Positions 22,164 to 34,673 of a DNA stretch of 64,000 nt are shown piece after piece. Origin of the DNA: Asterella californica (lineage: Eukaryota > Streptophyta > Marchantiopsida > Marchantiales > Aytoniaceae). Where the stretch lies: the NCBI GenBank assembly GCA_036924285.1, contig JAYKYS010000006.1:20930001-20994000 (forward strand), read 5' to 3'. The position numbers and the translations under genes were made by a program. The notes beneath the pieces were generated by a model, which was not told the origin of the DNA, did not search any database, and saw nothing but the letters and a program-made list of their open reading frames with translations. Within the stretch, counting starts at the first letter, position 1. The number at the start of each line of letters is the position of its first letter.

Positions 22164-24880
22164 CTTTTGTTCACGTTCTCAAGGTCTTTAGAACTTTTGC
22201 TAAGAGATTTTACCTTGTTTCTACTTTCTTATATATTACATCAAATCATTGAGTTCCTGAAGCTAGATGAGTGAGCCTCTCCGTCTTCTTTGGAACACTT
22301 CAGAACTCTCCAAACTTCAAGATGTATAATTTAAAGTTTGTGACCTAAGCTTCTTTATTTTTCTAATCCAGGTCTCTTTTCTTTTCCACTTAACAATTAT
22401 CCAGTGGTTAAATATTTTTATTTATAATATAAACTATTATACTTATCATATATGTATGAACAGTTTTGACCACATGATATATTTATCCAATATTTTTTTA
22501 AGGGAGTCTCATTTGATCTATTTTTGAAAAGCAACTAACTTATACGTTTATTCTCTTCAGTTTAAATTATAGATATCGATGGATAAAAGATTTGTCACGT
22601 TAATAAACTCAATTGATCAGTGACCGATCACAAGCAGTAGTTATGATTGTTACATCTTATATTATACTTTTGATTCTGATATCTTTTTACATGAAGATGT
22701 AAAAATATTACACTTTTTTAGTAAATTGTGACTGAAAATATGTTTTAGATCGTTTTTCATCGTACTTCAGCACAAGAGAAAATAATGACGTTCGAGATAT
22801 GTACCATGAATACAATTTGTTCTTCGTTCATGATAGTGATATCAAGATACGTGCTTTTCTTCTATCTAAACATATACAGATAACATGTATTTGTGTACTA
22901 AGATAAACTTGAACCAAGTTTATAATGCGTATGTGAGCTTCGACTATACAAGGATGGACTTTACATAATTCTGTTATATAAAGATGAGTTTTACATAAGT
23001 ATATTTAGCGTAGTAGAATGAAGATCAATCTATATGTATATTTGACATGATATTGTTAAGAGTTAATTAATTTTTCTTATATAGTTTAGATTATAATTAT
23101 TGTTTATTTGATATTACTTATATTATGCATGGAAAAATAAATTGATAATAAATTTGTGCGAGTTATCGTAAGTATTTTTCTTCTGTGAAAACTTTTGAGT
23201 TGTTATGATTTCAATTGTTTTATTTTGTGTGAATTACATGATGAGGTGAGATCTGTACCAAATAAATGCGATAAAGAAATTTTCATGCCAGAAATAGAGT
23301 TTAAAATATTTAAGACTAAGAAAGAATGTTCTCATGTATTTAGATGAGTGTATTTGTGATTTTCTAGAATAAAATTTTTATGTAATATACTGCTGATGTT
23401 GTATGTTTTGTTGTCTCATAAGTTAGATGGAAAAATTTTGTTTCAAAATTTAATAAAAAATGTTAAACCACTGATGTTAAAAATGTATTTTTATTATTCT
23501 AGATATAGATGTAAATTTTTATGAAGTTGAATCTAATAAGTGGGTTCAGTCGCTTTTCAGAAAAATATTAGGATCAGATGGGAGCTCCCCTAACTAGATA
23601 CAAAATGCATATATCATGGGTAAAAATGTTTCATACATATCATGCTAAGTATAATAATTTATACTATAAACAAATATCTCTAACCACGAGACAATGATTA
23701 AGTGGAAAGGAAAGAACTACTACTACGTTCACTAGTTCTGTCAGGATGCAATATGAATGAAGAAAATAAAAAGATCAAAATTTAAACTAGAATTTGTAAC
23801 GTTTGGAGAGCTCTTATGTTCAAAAAGAAAAGACAAAGAAATTCACTCATCTAGACTTCATAGTTTTGGAGGTTTGGTGTAATACAGAAGAAAATAAAAA
23901 CAGTGAAAATAAAATAGAATATTTGAATAAAAATTTTAGAGATCTCGACAGCGTTCAGAAACTCAAGGAGAACATCTTACTTGGCTCGGTGAATTCTTTT
24001 CAGAAAAGACTTGCATGCAAGTGGGGCACCTTAGTACCAAATAAAGATCGTTTTATATTATCCAATATTTTTTTTTATCTAAAGGTTAGTTATAAATGAA
24101 ACATGCTGCACTCTTCCTGCTTCAAGTGAGGTGAATAATAATAAGCAAAATAAAACAAGTAGTCTCCAAAGCTTTAAGAGACGTTCACATTGATCTTGCA
24201 TTCTTCATAATATGCCACCAGTTGTTTTTGTCAAATTCTGATTAGCAAATAAATTTTTCGGAAATGAGTCCAGCATCAGATGATTATTACTAGGATGTAA
24301 CGTTTAATAGTCAGTTTATATTTTGATTTAACATACTTATTTAATTTATAATCTTATTTTAATACTTATACAGTTTTCAGTAACATTTAATAGAAAAAAT
24401 GAACTAGAATTGACATCCTGCTAGCACAAAATATTTATAACTTCATGTTACCCACCGTTAACTTGTGCTAGAAAGAAAAGGACAACCTGAGATGCAAATC
24501 AGAGTTCGAAAAATGAAGTTATAAGGAAAAAAGTTACTTTAATTTTTTTCTTACAAAAAGTATAGTAACTTTTATAAGATTTGTGAAACAAAAAATATAT
24601 GATAAATTACAATGACTTTATAATAGAGTTTTTAGATAAATATAGTATAAATTATAATACATAATATATTTTAGTAACTTTAGTAAGAGTTTTAGTTAGT
24701 GAAGATAGATGAAATAACACACTACATTAGCTTATTTGTTTACTATGTGATCTTTCTAACAAGTTACGAGATGGATCAAGTTCAAGATAGTCGAGCAAAG
24801 TTGTAGAGGAGAGGTCTTGATCTATAATCTTTTCAGACTCGTAACTGCTTGGTAGTAAGCTGGTCTTGTCAGAAGACAAC
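22164..24880. other. AT-rich intergenic DNA
   Basis: No gene is supported. A 98-residue Lys/Asn-rich frame at 23803-24099 has no known domain, and low complexity makes it likely to be chance. Short poly-A/T tracts are frequent. Confidence 0.45.
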
Positions 24881-25440
24881 AAGTCACTCTCTTTGATCCT
24901 TGAAAATTATACCACAACCCGATCATGAGATCGATCATAATTCTAAGCTCCAAGGTCAATTCAAGGAGTTCTGCATATCTCTGGAAAGCTCTCGCTATAA
25001 CCTTTTCAATGATACTTTCTCACCTCGAGATCTTATGTGGAGCTCCGTCCACAACTTAAAACGTCGTTGGAGCTCCAACACTTAGGAGTTTTCTTAAGAA
25101 CCGTGGTCCAGCGCTAGACTTGGACGATGTAGTTTGAACCACGGTCCGTGTGCGCCGGACCCACGTTTTGGTCTACCCAAGATAACCCACGTCTCAAACT
25201 TATGTTTCGGTCTGTTTCCAGACTTAGTCCCTTAGTTCAGTCTTTGTCTAGGGTTGTCTTGGGAATCTCACGTCCTAGCCCAATGTTTCAACCTTGGCTC
25301 AAAGAACCACTTAAGGTTCATCTATTCTCGACTTCCCGGTCAAACCGTTATGTCCTACTCGCAATGTTCACAACCTAGCGCAAGTCCACTAGAGTTCTTT
25401 GTTCGCGTCTACGCCTGATCTTGAGACTGAGGTTTGCGAC
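24881..25440. other. GC-richer island, unidentified
   Basis: A sharply bounded block of about 0.55 kb with far fewer A/T runs than its surroundings. It contains two gaaccacggtcc-like stretches (near 25090 and 25130). The 76-residue frame 25148-25378 has no recognisable motif. It is probably a fragment of a repeat inserted from elsewhere. Confidence 0.35.
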
Positions 25441-25650
25441 AATTTAGTAACAAAGTCAAAAATTGAATGTATAATCGATTTGATCGATATTATGTTTAAT
25501 CTTCTAATTACATATTTATTGTTCTTTATGACACATATGTAAACATAACATGTTTAAAATTTTTTCTAGAATTTATTTTTCTGATGTTTTTTATATAACA
25601 TCATTCTAAAGACTTAAAGTCTTTTAGATCAAAGAGTTCCATAACCCTTG

Positions 25651-25780
25651 ATTCCATAAATGACACTGATACTTAAATACTTGTCATGCTCAACATGTAA
25701 TAATTAATATTGTATGTCTTTTTATGTAGCATTTACTGTCAACGGATGATATATATTTGTGAAACCTTACTCCAATATAA
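25651..25780. repeat. Local direct repeat, copy 1
   Basis: Matches 25995-26110: both run from ataaatgacact through tacttaaatacttg and gatatatatttgtgaaac to ttactccaatata. Copy 1 carries an extra ~16 bp (catgctcaacatgtaa). Confidence 0.85.
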
Positions 25781-25994
25781 TATACTCTTGGATGTATTGT
25801 TTTACGATATACTCGTCATGAATATCACTTAGGACCTTTTTGTAATAACTGATCATATTTTTGAGGATGTTATCATGTATATAAGGTAACATAATAAAAT
25901 CAACTTGAATATAAGTTGTATTCTGTTTTTCATGGTTGATTGTTTAATACACGCAGATGGGTTTTTTGAATTTGAAATGCTACTCCAAGATATC

Positions 25995-26110
25995 CATTCT
26001 ATAAATGACACTAATACTTAAATACTTGTAATTAATACTGTATGTTTTTTTATGTAGCTTTTATTGTCAATGAATGATATATATATTTGTGAAACTTTAC
26101 TCCAATATAA
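25995..26110. repeat. Local direct repeat, copy 2
   Basis: Partner of 25651-25780, same orientation, about 345 bp downstream. The short distance suggests a segmental duplication or a small element inserted twice. Confidence 0.85.
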
Positions 26111-28529
26111 CATAGAAGAGAAAAATCTTAGAAAGGGTGAAGAATTAATGAGAATGAGCAAAGAAGAGATCAGACGGATTTCCATCATGTTAAAAATTGT
26201 AGTGTTATAATACAGAAGAGCTTACAAGTCAATTGCATACTTGCTTAGGGTATTCTTTGAAATTATTGTCATCTTTTTTTTTACAAAGAATCGATGTTAT
26301 ATTCTCTCAAGATTAACTAATACATAGTTCTCAACATTAAGATAATTCTTTTACAGACATACTATCAATCTTCAATCTTTACTTCAGTTTTATCAATAAA
26401 TGAGTAGTCACTTTCTTATCCTAACAAAAATTAGAGTAAAAAATAAATATACAGACTCGTAAGATAATATGTATTCAAAGCGTGAAAGAAAATCATACAA
26501 TATTGATTCCTCTTGATCTTAAGAAGTTGATTGTGTCTGATCTTGGAACACTTTATGTCAAAATTCATCCAACAGAAGTATCCAAAGCTGAGCATCATTT
26601 GTATGGAAAAATTATCTTGTCTACTTCAATTCTGGGGTAGCACTTGATGCAAAACTGTAACCTTAGAAGAGTTTGAAGTTGGTTGAAGGAGACGAAGAAG
26701 GCAATATTTTATCAATGCGATCGTTTTCATCTTTACTTGAGATAAAAAGATTATCAAGGAATAATCGAGAAAGTGAGTACCAAGACTGAAAATCTCCAAT
26801 TCATGTTACATGGAAGTATATAAACATTCAGATGGAATGTGGAAGAGAAGAGCTATATTCTCAATGGTTAGTCAATTATATAAAACACAATGGAGATAAG
26901 AAGATTCGTTCAGATGATATTTCAATCACGATAACAAAATTGATCGTCTTAATAAAATAAAATAAATTTAAAACTTATAAAATAAAATATTATGCTGGGT
27001 GTATGTAAGACTAAGAAAATTCATGATTCTGTCTGTAGAACAGACACTCCGGTTCAACTAAAGAATTAGTTATTCACATTTACTTCAATATGTACTAGAG
27101 TCCAATCTAATGTCTTTATTTTTATTAATTTTTTACATTTATATTTTTCTTAAAAAGACTATCATCTTGACAAAGTTCATTGAATTCATTCTTATACAGT
27201 TTCAGTTGAAATCATTTTTCAACATTCATTAGATAATATTTTAAAAGAGAAAAATGATAACGTATTATCTCTTATAATTAAGTATATATTAAGTTTGATC
27301 AAAACTGAAAAGGTCTTAAGAAGGTCATTGAAGAAACAAACAAACTTGACATCCAATTTTCAAGTTTGAATGAATATATGTTATTTATTTTTCTGCTTTT
27401 GCTTACATACAAACATCTATATTCCTATTGAAATTATTATTAGTGTTGTTTTCTCTTCTCATTTTTTTCATAGATGCAGTGCTAATGGATTTTCTGTTGG
27501 GCGTATGTTTCAAAAGCTGAAATTGATTTTGTTGTTGGATCTATACTTGGTGTGGAAACCAAGATGAACAGATATGAAATGAGAATTATTTGTGTAACTT
27601 CCATTTTGATATTAACTCTTGTTGGATGATTGCTGGAGACTGAGGAGCAGCCGACTCTGAAATTGAGACTATCTTCTGGAAAAATCAGATACCTCAAGAT
27701 GAACAAGTCATCTTTAAGCGCTTCAACGAAAAAAAAGAAAGAATTGGGTGTGCAGTCCTCTGACGAAGCTAGTTCTTGGTGGGATCCTCAAACTGATCAA
27801 GTGAAAGCAGACACTGACCGGATATACATTAGAGGAGTCATAAATACTGGATTAATAGTTACATCTCTTGCTTTCTCTTACTAAAATATCTAATCATGCC
27901 TTACTAAAAATATATGCCAGATTTGGATTTTAGATTTCTTCTAAAGAATTGAAGAATTATTCTCAAGTACTATTGAGAAGTCTACTAACGTTTTGTAAAC
28001 TGTTGGTATTGGTACTTCTCTCTCTTCTATTCCAGTCTTACTAGAATTGTATCTAGGTGATCCTCTTAAAATTACACTACCTTTTAATGTAACAAAGATG
28101 ATCTATGAAGCAAATATGTAAGAAGAGACATCTTCTCTCTTTCCTCTCTCACAACACAAGTACCTTGACTTCTCAATATTTTTTACTCATTCAGAAATCT
28201 GTGAGATTTAGAACGGACAACATGATGTTAATGATCATGACTCTCTGGTGAAAGACTTACATATTGAAGAGATCAAATTATTTTCAGTCCTCCGGATACT
28301 CTCTTTCCTTCTCTTGTTGCTATGCGTTTGCGCATAGCTTACTATCAATTTTGAAAATATTTGAACAACTAAAAAATATTAACTTTTTCCCCTGTCGGAT
28401 TAACACTCATCGTGGAATGAGACATAACGGCTATAACGGTTGTTCATGTATTTCGACTTCGTCGATTGAGTGGAAAAGGTTTGCATTTTTCCGATTACCT
28501 TCCTCTTTTCTCCATCCTGTAATGTAAGT
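26111..28529. other. AT-rich DNA upstream of LINE A, possible ORF1 remnants
   Basis: Plus-strand frames at 27630-27884 (84 residues, TLKLRLSSGKIRYLKM then a lysine/serine stretch) and 28264-28527 occur just before the LINE endonuclease. By position they could be remnants of the LINE's first ORF. No RNA-binding or zinc-knuckle motif is visible, so this is only a suggestion. Confidence 0.3.
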
Positions 28530-28539
28530 GATATCAATG

Positions 28540-29331
28540 ACACTATTTGAAAGCTTAAACTCAAAGATTGGATGAACAACATGATAAACAAACTTGACAT
28601 ATTAGCGATTCAAGAACATAAGCTAAACCTATTTAATCTTGAAAGCGTTGACAGACTAATCTCAAAACATCATAAGATTCTAGGTAACGAGCGACAATGT
28701 GGAAACAAAACTACGCTTCTGATACACAACTCTTTTAGATCGTGGAACAAGATAGTTGTGATCATGGACGTCTCATCTAGACCTCGATACACAAAGAAGG
28801 ACATGATTTTTATGTAGCTTGCGTATATGTTTTCACACTCTTACTCTTCTAGAAAGTTATTGTGAGAAAACCTCTTTACTCATCTTCTCATAAGGGAGTG
28901 GATACTGTTTGAAGATTGAAATGTTGTTGAGGATGCTCTGGACAACTCTGGTGACAAAAATGTACTTCACTCTGATGAACAGACTAATTTTCGTCATCTC
29001 AAAGCCAAGTTACAACTAAGTGACTCACTAAATCTTGTTGCTGACAAAGTAGACCTGAATACACACGATGGTGAAAATATGGAGAGGTTGTTCAACAATC
29101 TAGAATTGACAAAATATATGTAAGAAATCTTGGATGCTGGTTGACTGTTGCTCTTTTACTTACTCTGGAACGACATTATCTGATTATCAGTCAGTTACTT
29201 TAAGCTTAGAAGTTGAGATCGATGATGATTCTCTTGCGTCTTCTGTTGCAGTCTTTGATTTTGGTTACTTCAAGCATAGCTCCCTTCATCTGAATAAACT
29301 TGAAAATCAAATGGAAATTAAAAAATTTTAG
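28540..29331 (+). pseudogene. LINE A apurinic-type endonuclease fragments
   Basis: From 28572 the frame reads NKLDILAIQEHKLN, the conserved 'I-L-A-I-Q-E-H-K-L' opening of plant LINE endonucleases that contains the metal-binding Glu. The C-terminal part at 29134-29331 contains TTLSDYQSVTLSL, where the catalytic SDH motif is expected. The His is replaced by Tyr. In between, all frames have stops. This domain would nick target DNA for target-primed reverse transcription. The missing histidine and the stops make it inactive. Confidence 0.65.
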
Positions 29332-29599
29332 AACAAACTCAACTTCTCCAGTCGGGACTCGAGACGTACTTATGTCCGAGGTTGGTCCTTATAATAAGAT
29401 TTATGAAAAAAAGTAGATGGAAGCAAAGAAAAAAATTTATACTATTCTTCTTCTTGAGAGACAACTTCAACTTGCACACTCTTGATGGACTCTTGTTCGG
29501 GCCAAGTCTCTATCTGTAAAAATACAAAAAATAGAAATAGAAAAATGCTCTTTGGAACACGAACGTGAAATTCTTATTCGCATTTGATCTTGAATCAAG

Positions 29600-30612
29600 C
29601 ATTTTGGTCTAGACGATGCTCCTAGCAAGTATTTCTTCAACTTACATAAAATGCACTATGCTAAGACTCAAATTAATCACCTCACCCTTGCTAATGATTC
29701 TTCTACAAGAGATCAATCACAAATAATGAATGAAATAAGTCTATTCTATTCATCTTTATACAATGTTGATCCTTTTTCCTCTAAGGTTGTAAATGAACGT
29801 ACAAGATTGCTTGTCATAGTACAAAATAGGCTCTGAAATGCTGAAAGATTTTTGCTTTTTGAAGTTCTCTCTTTCGAGAAAGTTTCTGAGGTGGTGTCAA
29901 CTCTGTCATCTCAAAAAGTCCTTGGAATCGATGGCATTTCTTTCAAAATATTTCAAATTTTTTGGTCAGTTGTCAGCAGACTTCTACGATATGATCAAAA
30001 ATTTCTGGTCTATTGTTATCATGACTTGTACTGCCATGGAAGGTGTAATCAAGCTGGTACTCAAATCTATTGCTAGAATGATCTTAAAGGACTGGTGTCC
30101 TCTCACTATGCTCACCACTGATTATAAGATTACAACAATGATTTTGTCTCTCTAACTACAAGTTGTTCTTTTGAAGTTGGTCCAAAAACAACAAACTGGA
30201 TTTGTTCGTGACAAGAACATAATGGACAACATCTTCTCTCTTTAATTCACTCAAGACTTAATTAGTCAACGCAAAATGAAGGGTTTGTTCATTAAACTAG
30301 ATTTTGAGAAAGCTTTTGATAAGGTTGATTATTCTTATCTTCGATCTACTATGGCTACTGAGTTTGGATGACTTTTTCATCAAACTTGTTCAAAGACTAA
30401 TGATAAGTGCTACAACCTCTGTTCACATCAACAAGAAGTGCACTTATCACTTCGACATTCTTCGTGATGTGCGACAACGTTGTCCGATAGCTCTTTTTTT
30501 TTCTAATCCACGGAGTCATTTATACAAGACCTGCAAGAGTCCTACAACAACAAGTTTATCAAAGAGTTTCGTTTTGAAAACGAAGCTACTGCGAATTATG
30601 TTTAAGGTTTAG
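29600..30612 (+). pseudogene. LINE A reverse transcriptase fragments
   Basis: Upstream, DAPSKYFFNLHKMHYAK is the usual linker before the RT. RT blocks follow in order over several frames: VLGIDGISFKIFQIFW (29852-30076), LTTDYKIT (about 30115), QQTGFVRDKNIMDNIFSL (about 30190-30240), FIKLDFEKAFDKVDYSYL (about 30285-30345) and then VHINKKCTYHFDILRDVRQRCPIA (within 30304-30612, written here as two adjoining motifs). Glycine of 'RQGCP' has become Arg. The FADD active-site block is not recognisable. The protein would copy LINE RNA at the insertion site. It is broken. Confidence 0.75.
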
Positions 30613-30995
30613 ACGAAACATCCTTCTATGCACTCAATGTGTGTATACAGGATTATGAAAGTGCACCATGTGTTTTGTTAAATTTTCATAAGTCAAGTAT
30701 TTTGACACTCGGAGACTACGAACTCCGGAACTGAAAGTTGCAACAAAGTTGTAAGTTACTCACTTCTTCTGTCGTTCACAAATATCTAAGTGTTCTTTAT
30801 AGAAAAATCTCACTCATGCGTAAATGCTCAAATTATGATTGACAAATTAGCCCTCTAGAAAACTGAAATGTTATTTTTTGAAGCTCGCACTGTTCTTATT
30901 CAACACGTCTTTCAAGACATGTCTGTGTTTTTTTCCATTTATTCAGTTAATTGCAACTACAGCTGCTAAGACAAATAAGTTTTATAGGCAGTTTA
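30613..30995 (+). pseudogene. LINE A post-RT region, up to the gypsy insertion
   Basis: Frames here read ISLMRK/NLTHA-like text around 30805 and, close to the insertion point, IQLIATTAAKTNKFYRQF (about 30940-30990). The last part matches the stretch that precedes 'FLWG' in plant LINE ORF2 proteins. The reading is cut where the gypsy LTR begins. Confidence 0.6.
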
Positions 30996-31008
30996 ATCAT
31001 AGCCGGCT

Positions 31009-31575
31009 TGTGAATTCAAACGAACGGTAAGAATTCTGAGTTAGTCTTATCCTTTTTACCTCTTTCGTCTTGGTGTTGAGAACCCACGGATATACATCAA
31101 GGTCCTTATGACATCCTGCCAAACAAATAAGGAGGTGTGACCTCACACCGGACATCCTTCTGAAATATTTTTTTCCCTCTAGAGGTTCAAACTCGGGCTC
31201 GATCCTTTCTGCTATAGGAGAGGCCTTCCGAGACAAGTTTTAGAGTGCACTGGATAAATGAATTTTACCTCAAGCCTGACTAGGTCAGCCGGCTCCTTAA
31301 TTTCTCCTCCCTACCTTCTTGATTCGAACCTGCAGGAGCTGGCTGGACCTTGGAAGATCTCTGCACCTATATGTGCTCAAGGTTGCGAACCCTCGCACAT
31401 TGCAGTGGTCACTGATTCCTTCGAGCCTCACGCACAACTCTCCCACACTTCTCCTCTCAGGCTGGGGCATCGGGTCGGACTACTTGCGGGGCCTGTCCTC
31501 GGATAAATACTTGGTAGGGCCTTGCTATTAGTACCCAAGGGACTTCGGCTAGGGTCACCCAGGTTTGGGCTATCA
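31009..31575 (-). repeat. Candidate 3' LTR of the Ty3/gypsy element
   Basis: On the minus strand this block starts with TGATAGCCC and ends with ...TTCACA, so it has TG/CA borders. It is preceded by a purine-rich stretch (gagaaggccgggg) that suits a polypurine tract and lies directly after the integrase stop. No second copy was found upstream of gag, so its identity as an LTR rests on position and ends only. Confidence 0.45.
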
Positions 31576-31588
31576 AACCCCGGCCTTC

Positions 31589-32998
31589 TCATTCTATCAA
31601 CAATTCAACCCTTTCGGGTTTTGTACTTGGACCAGGCATGGTCCTCTGATCTAGCACTCGTTTTACTCGCATGTCCGACAACATGAGGAAGTGTTCCAAG
31701 GCAGGAGTCCACTTCTGGATCCTCCTTGGAAGCTGTAAATCATCAGATACAAACTTCTTGAGGTTAGAAACGTGGATGATAGGGTGGTAACCCTGCATAC
31801 TCGAGGGAAAGCTCAAGTGGTAGCTAATCGACGTGATCTTCTTGAAGATTTCAAAGGGTCCGTCCCACCGAGGAATGAATTTCCCAGTCATCCCCTGAGG
31901 AATGGAGTAGGCTTTTGTCTTTAACCATATTCGGTCTCCGACCTCCAGCTGTACATCTCGTCTCCTCAGGTTAGCGTACTTGGTGTATCTGGCCTGTGCT
32001 TTTAGGATGTTTTGCTTCGCCATGTGCAAGACATAGGACCTTCTTCCTATGAACTCAGCTACATTCAAAGGAGTCTCTCGAATGACGGATTCAAACTCAT
32101 GAGACTGCAGTTGGAAGCTAACTGGGGATAAGGGGGACTTGTTACCTTTATACACAAGTTCAAAGGGCTTGTACCCGGTAGCAGAGTGTAAAGCATCATT
32201 CTAAGCAAACTCTACTAAGTCTAGGTGGTCTGACCAGTCAGACTGATCTCGCAGCATGTTGTTCCGAAGTCTCTGCTCTATAATCTGATTAACACGCTCG
32301 TTCTGTCCATCGGTAGGCTGCTATAAATTTCAACTTCGTCCCTAGGCTCGCGAACAAAGTTATCCAGAACTCATTCGCAAACCGAAAGTCGTTATCAGCT
32401 ATGATCTCTTTAGGCAACCCATGGTACTTAAACACGTGGGTCAGAAACAGTCTAGGTACTTCGGATGCTGAAATAAGAGTAGTGCATGGGATGAAGTGTG
32501 CCATTTTACTTAACCTGTCTACCACGATCAAGATACACTCGTAACCGTGGGAAGAGGAGAGTTGAGGAATAAATCCATGATTAGACTTTCCCAGAGGTTC
32601 TCTGGTACATGCAGAGACTGAAGTAATCCGGCTGGTCTCTGAGTGTCGGACCTGGTCTGCTGGCAGACCAGGCAGCTTTCAACATAGCGACTTACATCTG
32701 CACTCAGAGTGGACCAATAATACTTCTGCCGCACCTTATGAAAGGTTCTGGCCAGACCCTCATGACTCGCAGCTGGAGCATCATGCTCCTCATAGAGCAC
32801 TCGGGCTCGTAAGGGTCCAGGCGGAATGTACAGTCGAGTCTGCTTAAAGAACCAACACCCTTCTCTTTTACTAAGATGTCTCATCTCCAGATCAGAGGTG
32901 TCTTGACTAGCCCACTGGGTGGCTTGCGGGTCCAGAGCAGTAGCTCGCCTAACGAACTCTATGAGGCTGGACTGCGGAGCCGATGTCAAGGTCAGCAC
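31589..32998 (-). pseudogene. Ty3/gypsy integrase, three broken pieces
   Basis: 32998-32528 holds the zinc-binding HHCC domain (VLYEEHDAPAASHEGLARTF ... YVESCLVCQQTRS). 32531-32289 holds the first part of the DDE core (MIVVDRLSKMAHFIP ... GLPKEIIADNDFRF). The AD of ADNDFRF corresponds to the second catalytic Asp. The stretch 32288-32156 is out of frame. 32155-31589 holds the C-terminal domain (VGDRIWLKTKAYSIPQGMTG, then HPIIHVSNLKKF), ending with VKRVLDQRTMPGP, which resembles the first strand of a chromodomain. Integrase joins cDNA to the genome. The tail suggests a chromovirus-like lineage, though the chromodomain is incomplete. Confidence 0.8.
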
Positions 32999-33096
32999 TT
33001 GCCTGGACAGTGCGTCGGCCGATGCATTATCCTTATCCTTTCGATCCCTCCAAGTAAGATTATACCTTGACAGTTCGAGCTGCCATCTCTGTTGCT

Positions 33097-33717
33097 TCAG
33101 AGAGAGTTTCGGCTTGGTCTGGAAATAGGTATTGGAATGTTATCGGTTATCACTGTCATCTCACTCGGCAGGAGGTAATGCTCCCACCTCTTAAGGCACC
33201 AAATAACCGTCAACATCTCTTGCTCATGGATCTTCCATCTGACTTCCTGCTCGCTCAGACGGTGACTTTCAAAAGCAACCGGGTGTCCCTCTTGGATAAG
33301 CACAACTCCTATTGCTAGTTTCAAGCCATCCGTATGGATCTCGAACGGTTTGCCTAGATCGGAGAGTACGAGGACTGGAGCTTCGGTTAGTGCTTTCTTT
33401 AAAGCATCAAAGGCCTTCTGCTGTGGCAATTTTCATTCGAAGGTCTTCTTCACATCCCGAAGTAAGTAAAAGATGGGAGAGGCGAGGTGTCCAAAACCTC
33501 TTATAAACTTTCAAAAATACGAGGCTAGACCCAGGAAGGACCTCAGCTCCAAAACTGTCTTCGGGGTGGGCCACAGCTGAATTGTCAGTACTTTCCGTTT
33601 GTTAATGTGCACCCCGGTATGATCGATCAAACAACCTAAGAACACTACGCTCTCCTGACCGAAAGAGCACTTCGAGACTTTAAGGACTAGTTTCTCCTTC
33701 TCTAACTTTCGAAACAT
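33097..33717 (-). pseudogene. Ty3/gypsy RT thumb and RNase H
   Basis: 33717-33511 carries the RT connection (KCSFGQESVVFLGCLI, then LRSFLGLASYF). 33429-33097 carries the RNase H domain: PFEIHTDGLKLAIGVVLIQ (usual TDAS; the first catalytic Asp is kept), HPVAFESHRLSEQE, IHEQEMLTVIWCLKRWEHYL (Glu block) and VITDN (second Asp). RNase H removes the RNA strand after copying. A gap with stops lies between the two pieces. Confidence 0.8.
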
Positions 33718-33744
33718 TGCCTCTACATCAGCTAGGTGTTTCTG

Positions 33745-34374
33745 TCAGGTCGAGGAGTAGACAATGATATCATCCAAGTAGATCACAACCGAATCGTCCA
33801 GCTGGTCTCTAAGGATGTCATTCATTAGTCTATAAAATGTTGCAGGTGCGTTTGACAGTCCGAAGAGGAGAACAATGTACTCGAACAGCCCATACTTGGT
33901 GATGATGGCTGTCTTTTCCTCGTCTCCCTCAACTATGTGAATCTGGTGGTAACCGGATCTCAGGTCTAGTTTGATAAAGTACCTGCTCTTTATCAACCGA
34001 TCCATAGTCTCATCCATGAGTGAGATCGGGTACTTATTCTTGATGGTTATCTTATTCAAGGCTCGGTAGTCCTCACATAGTCTTAGGGTACCCTCCTTCT
34101 TGGACACAAACATGATTGGGGTGGCATAGGGTGAGCAACTGGGTCTCAGTATGCCTTGTTCCACCATCTCTCCCAACTGAACTTTCAGTTCCTGTAACAG
34201 GTTCAAGGGCATTCGCCGGCACCTCTCAACTGATGGGACAGAGCCGGGAATAAGATCGATCTTGTGGTCTATTGTTCTACGATGAGGTAGGGTGTTTGGC
34301 AGCTTCTCAGGGAGTAAATGCGAGTACTTAGTCAACAACTGTTGCATTTTCTTGTGAATCGGAAGCTGTGACAC
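33745..34374 (-). pseudogene. Ty3/gypsy reverse transcriptase
   Basis: A 209-residue open frame that covers most of the RT palm and fingers. Recognisable blocks are GILRPSCSPYATPIMFVSKK, LRLCEDYRALNKIT, YFIKLDLRSGYHQI (first catalytic Asp), KTAIITKYGLFEYIVLLFGL followed by NAPATF, and VIYLDDIIVYS with the YLDD active site near residues 199-202. The usual FCVDYR is LCEDYR. The thumb and connection continue in a second frame at 33717-33511. The RT makes element cDNA from RNA. The fold-defining motifs are intact, but the frame is broken before the thumb. Confidence 0.85.
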
Positions 34375-34673
34375 TCGATCCTCTTCATTTACCTCTTATA
34401 AAGTCTTCTCAAGTAACACCATCCAAGCTTCCTCAACACTTTGCATCGACTACATAAACTGCCGGGCGGTGCAAATCATATATGCGACTCGACAGGACAT
34501 GTACTGCGTAAACTCAGTGTTTGTCTGAGTTCGAGGGTCCATTTCCAAGGCTGTACAGTGATCTATTCCTCGGGGGTCTTTTAATCATAAGTTCTCTTCC
34601 GTAAGGTCTATACATGCAAGGTTCTGCCTAAGCAATGTCCAAGATAGGATCCCCTCTGTTTTCTCTAAGGGCA

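Noticed and set aside
31300..31345. tRNA T-arm-like ggttcgaatcaag (minus strand)
   Set aside because: No matching acceptor, D or anticodon stems around it, and it lies inside the candidate LTR.
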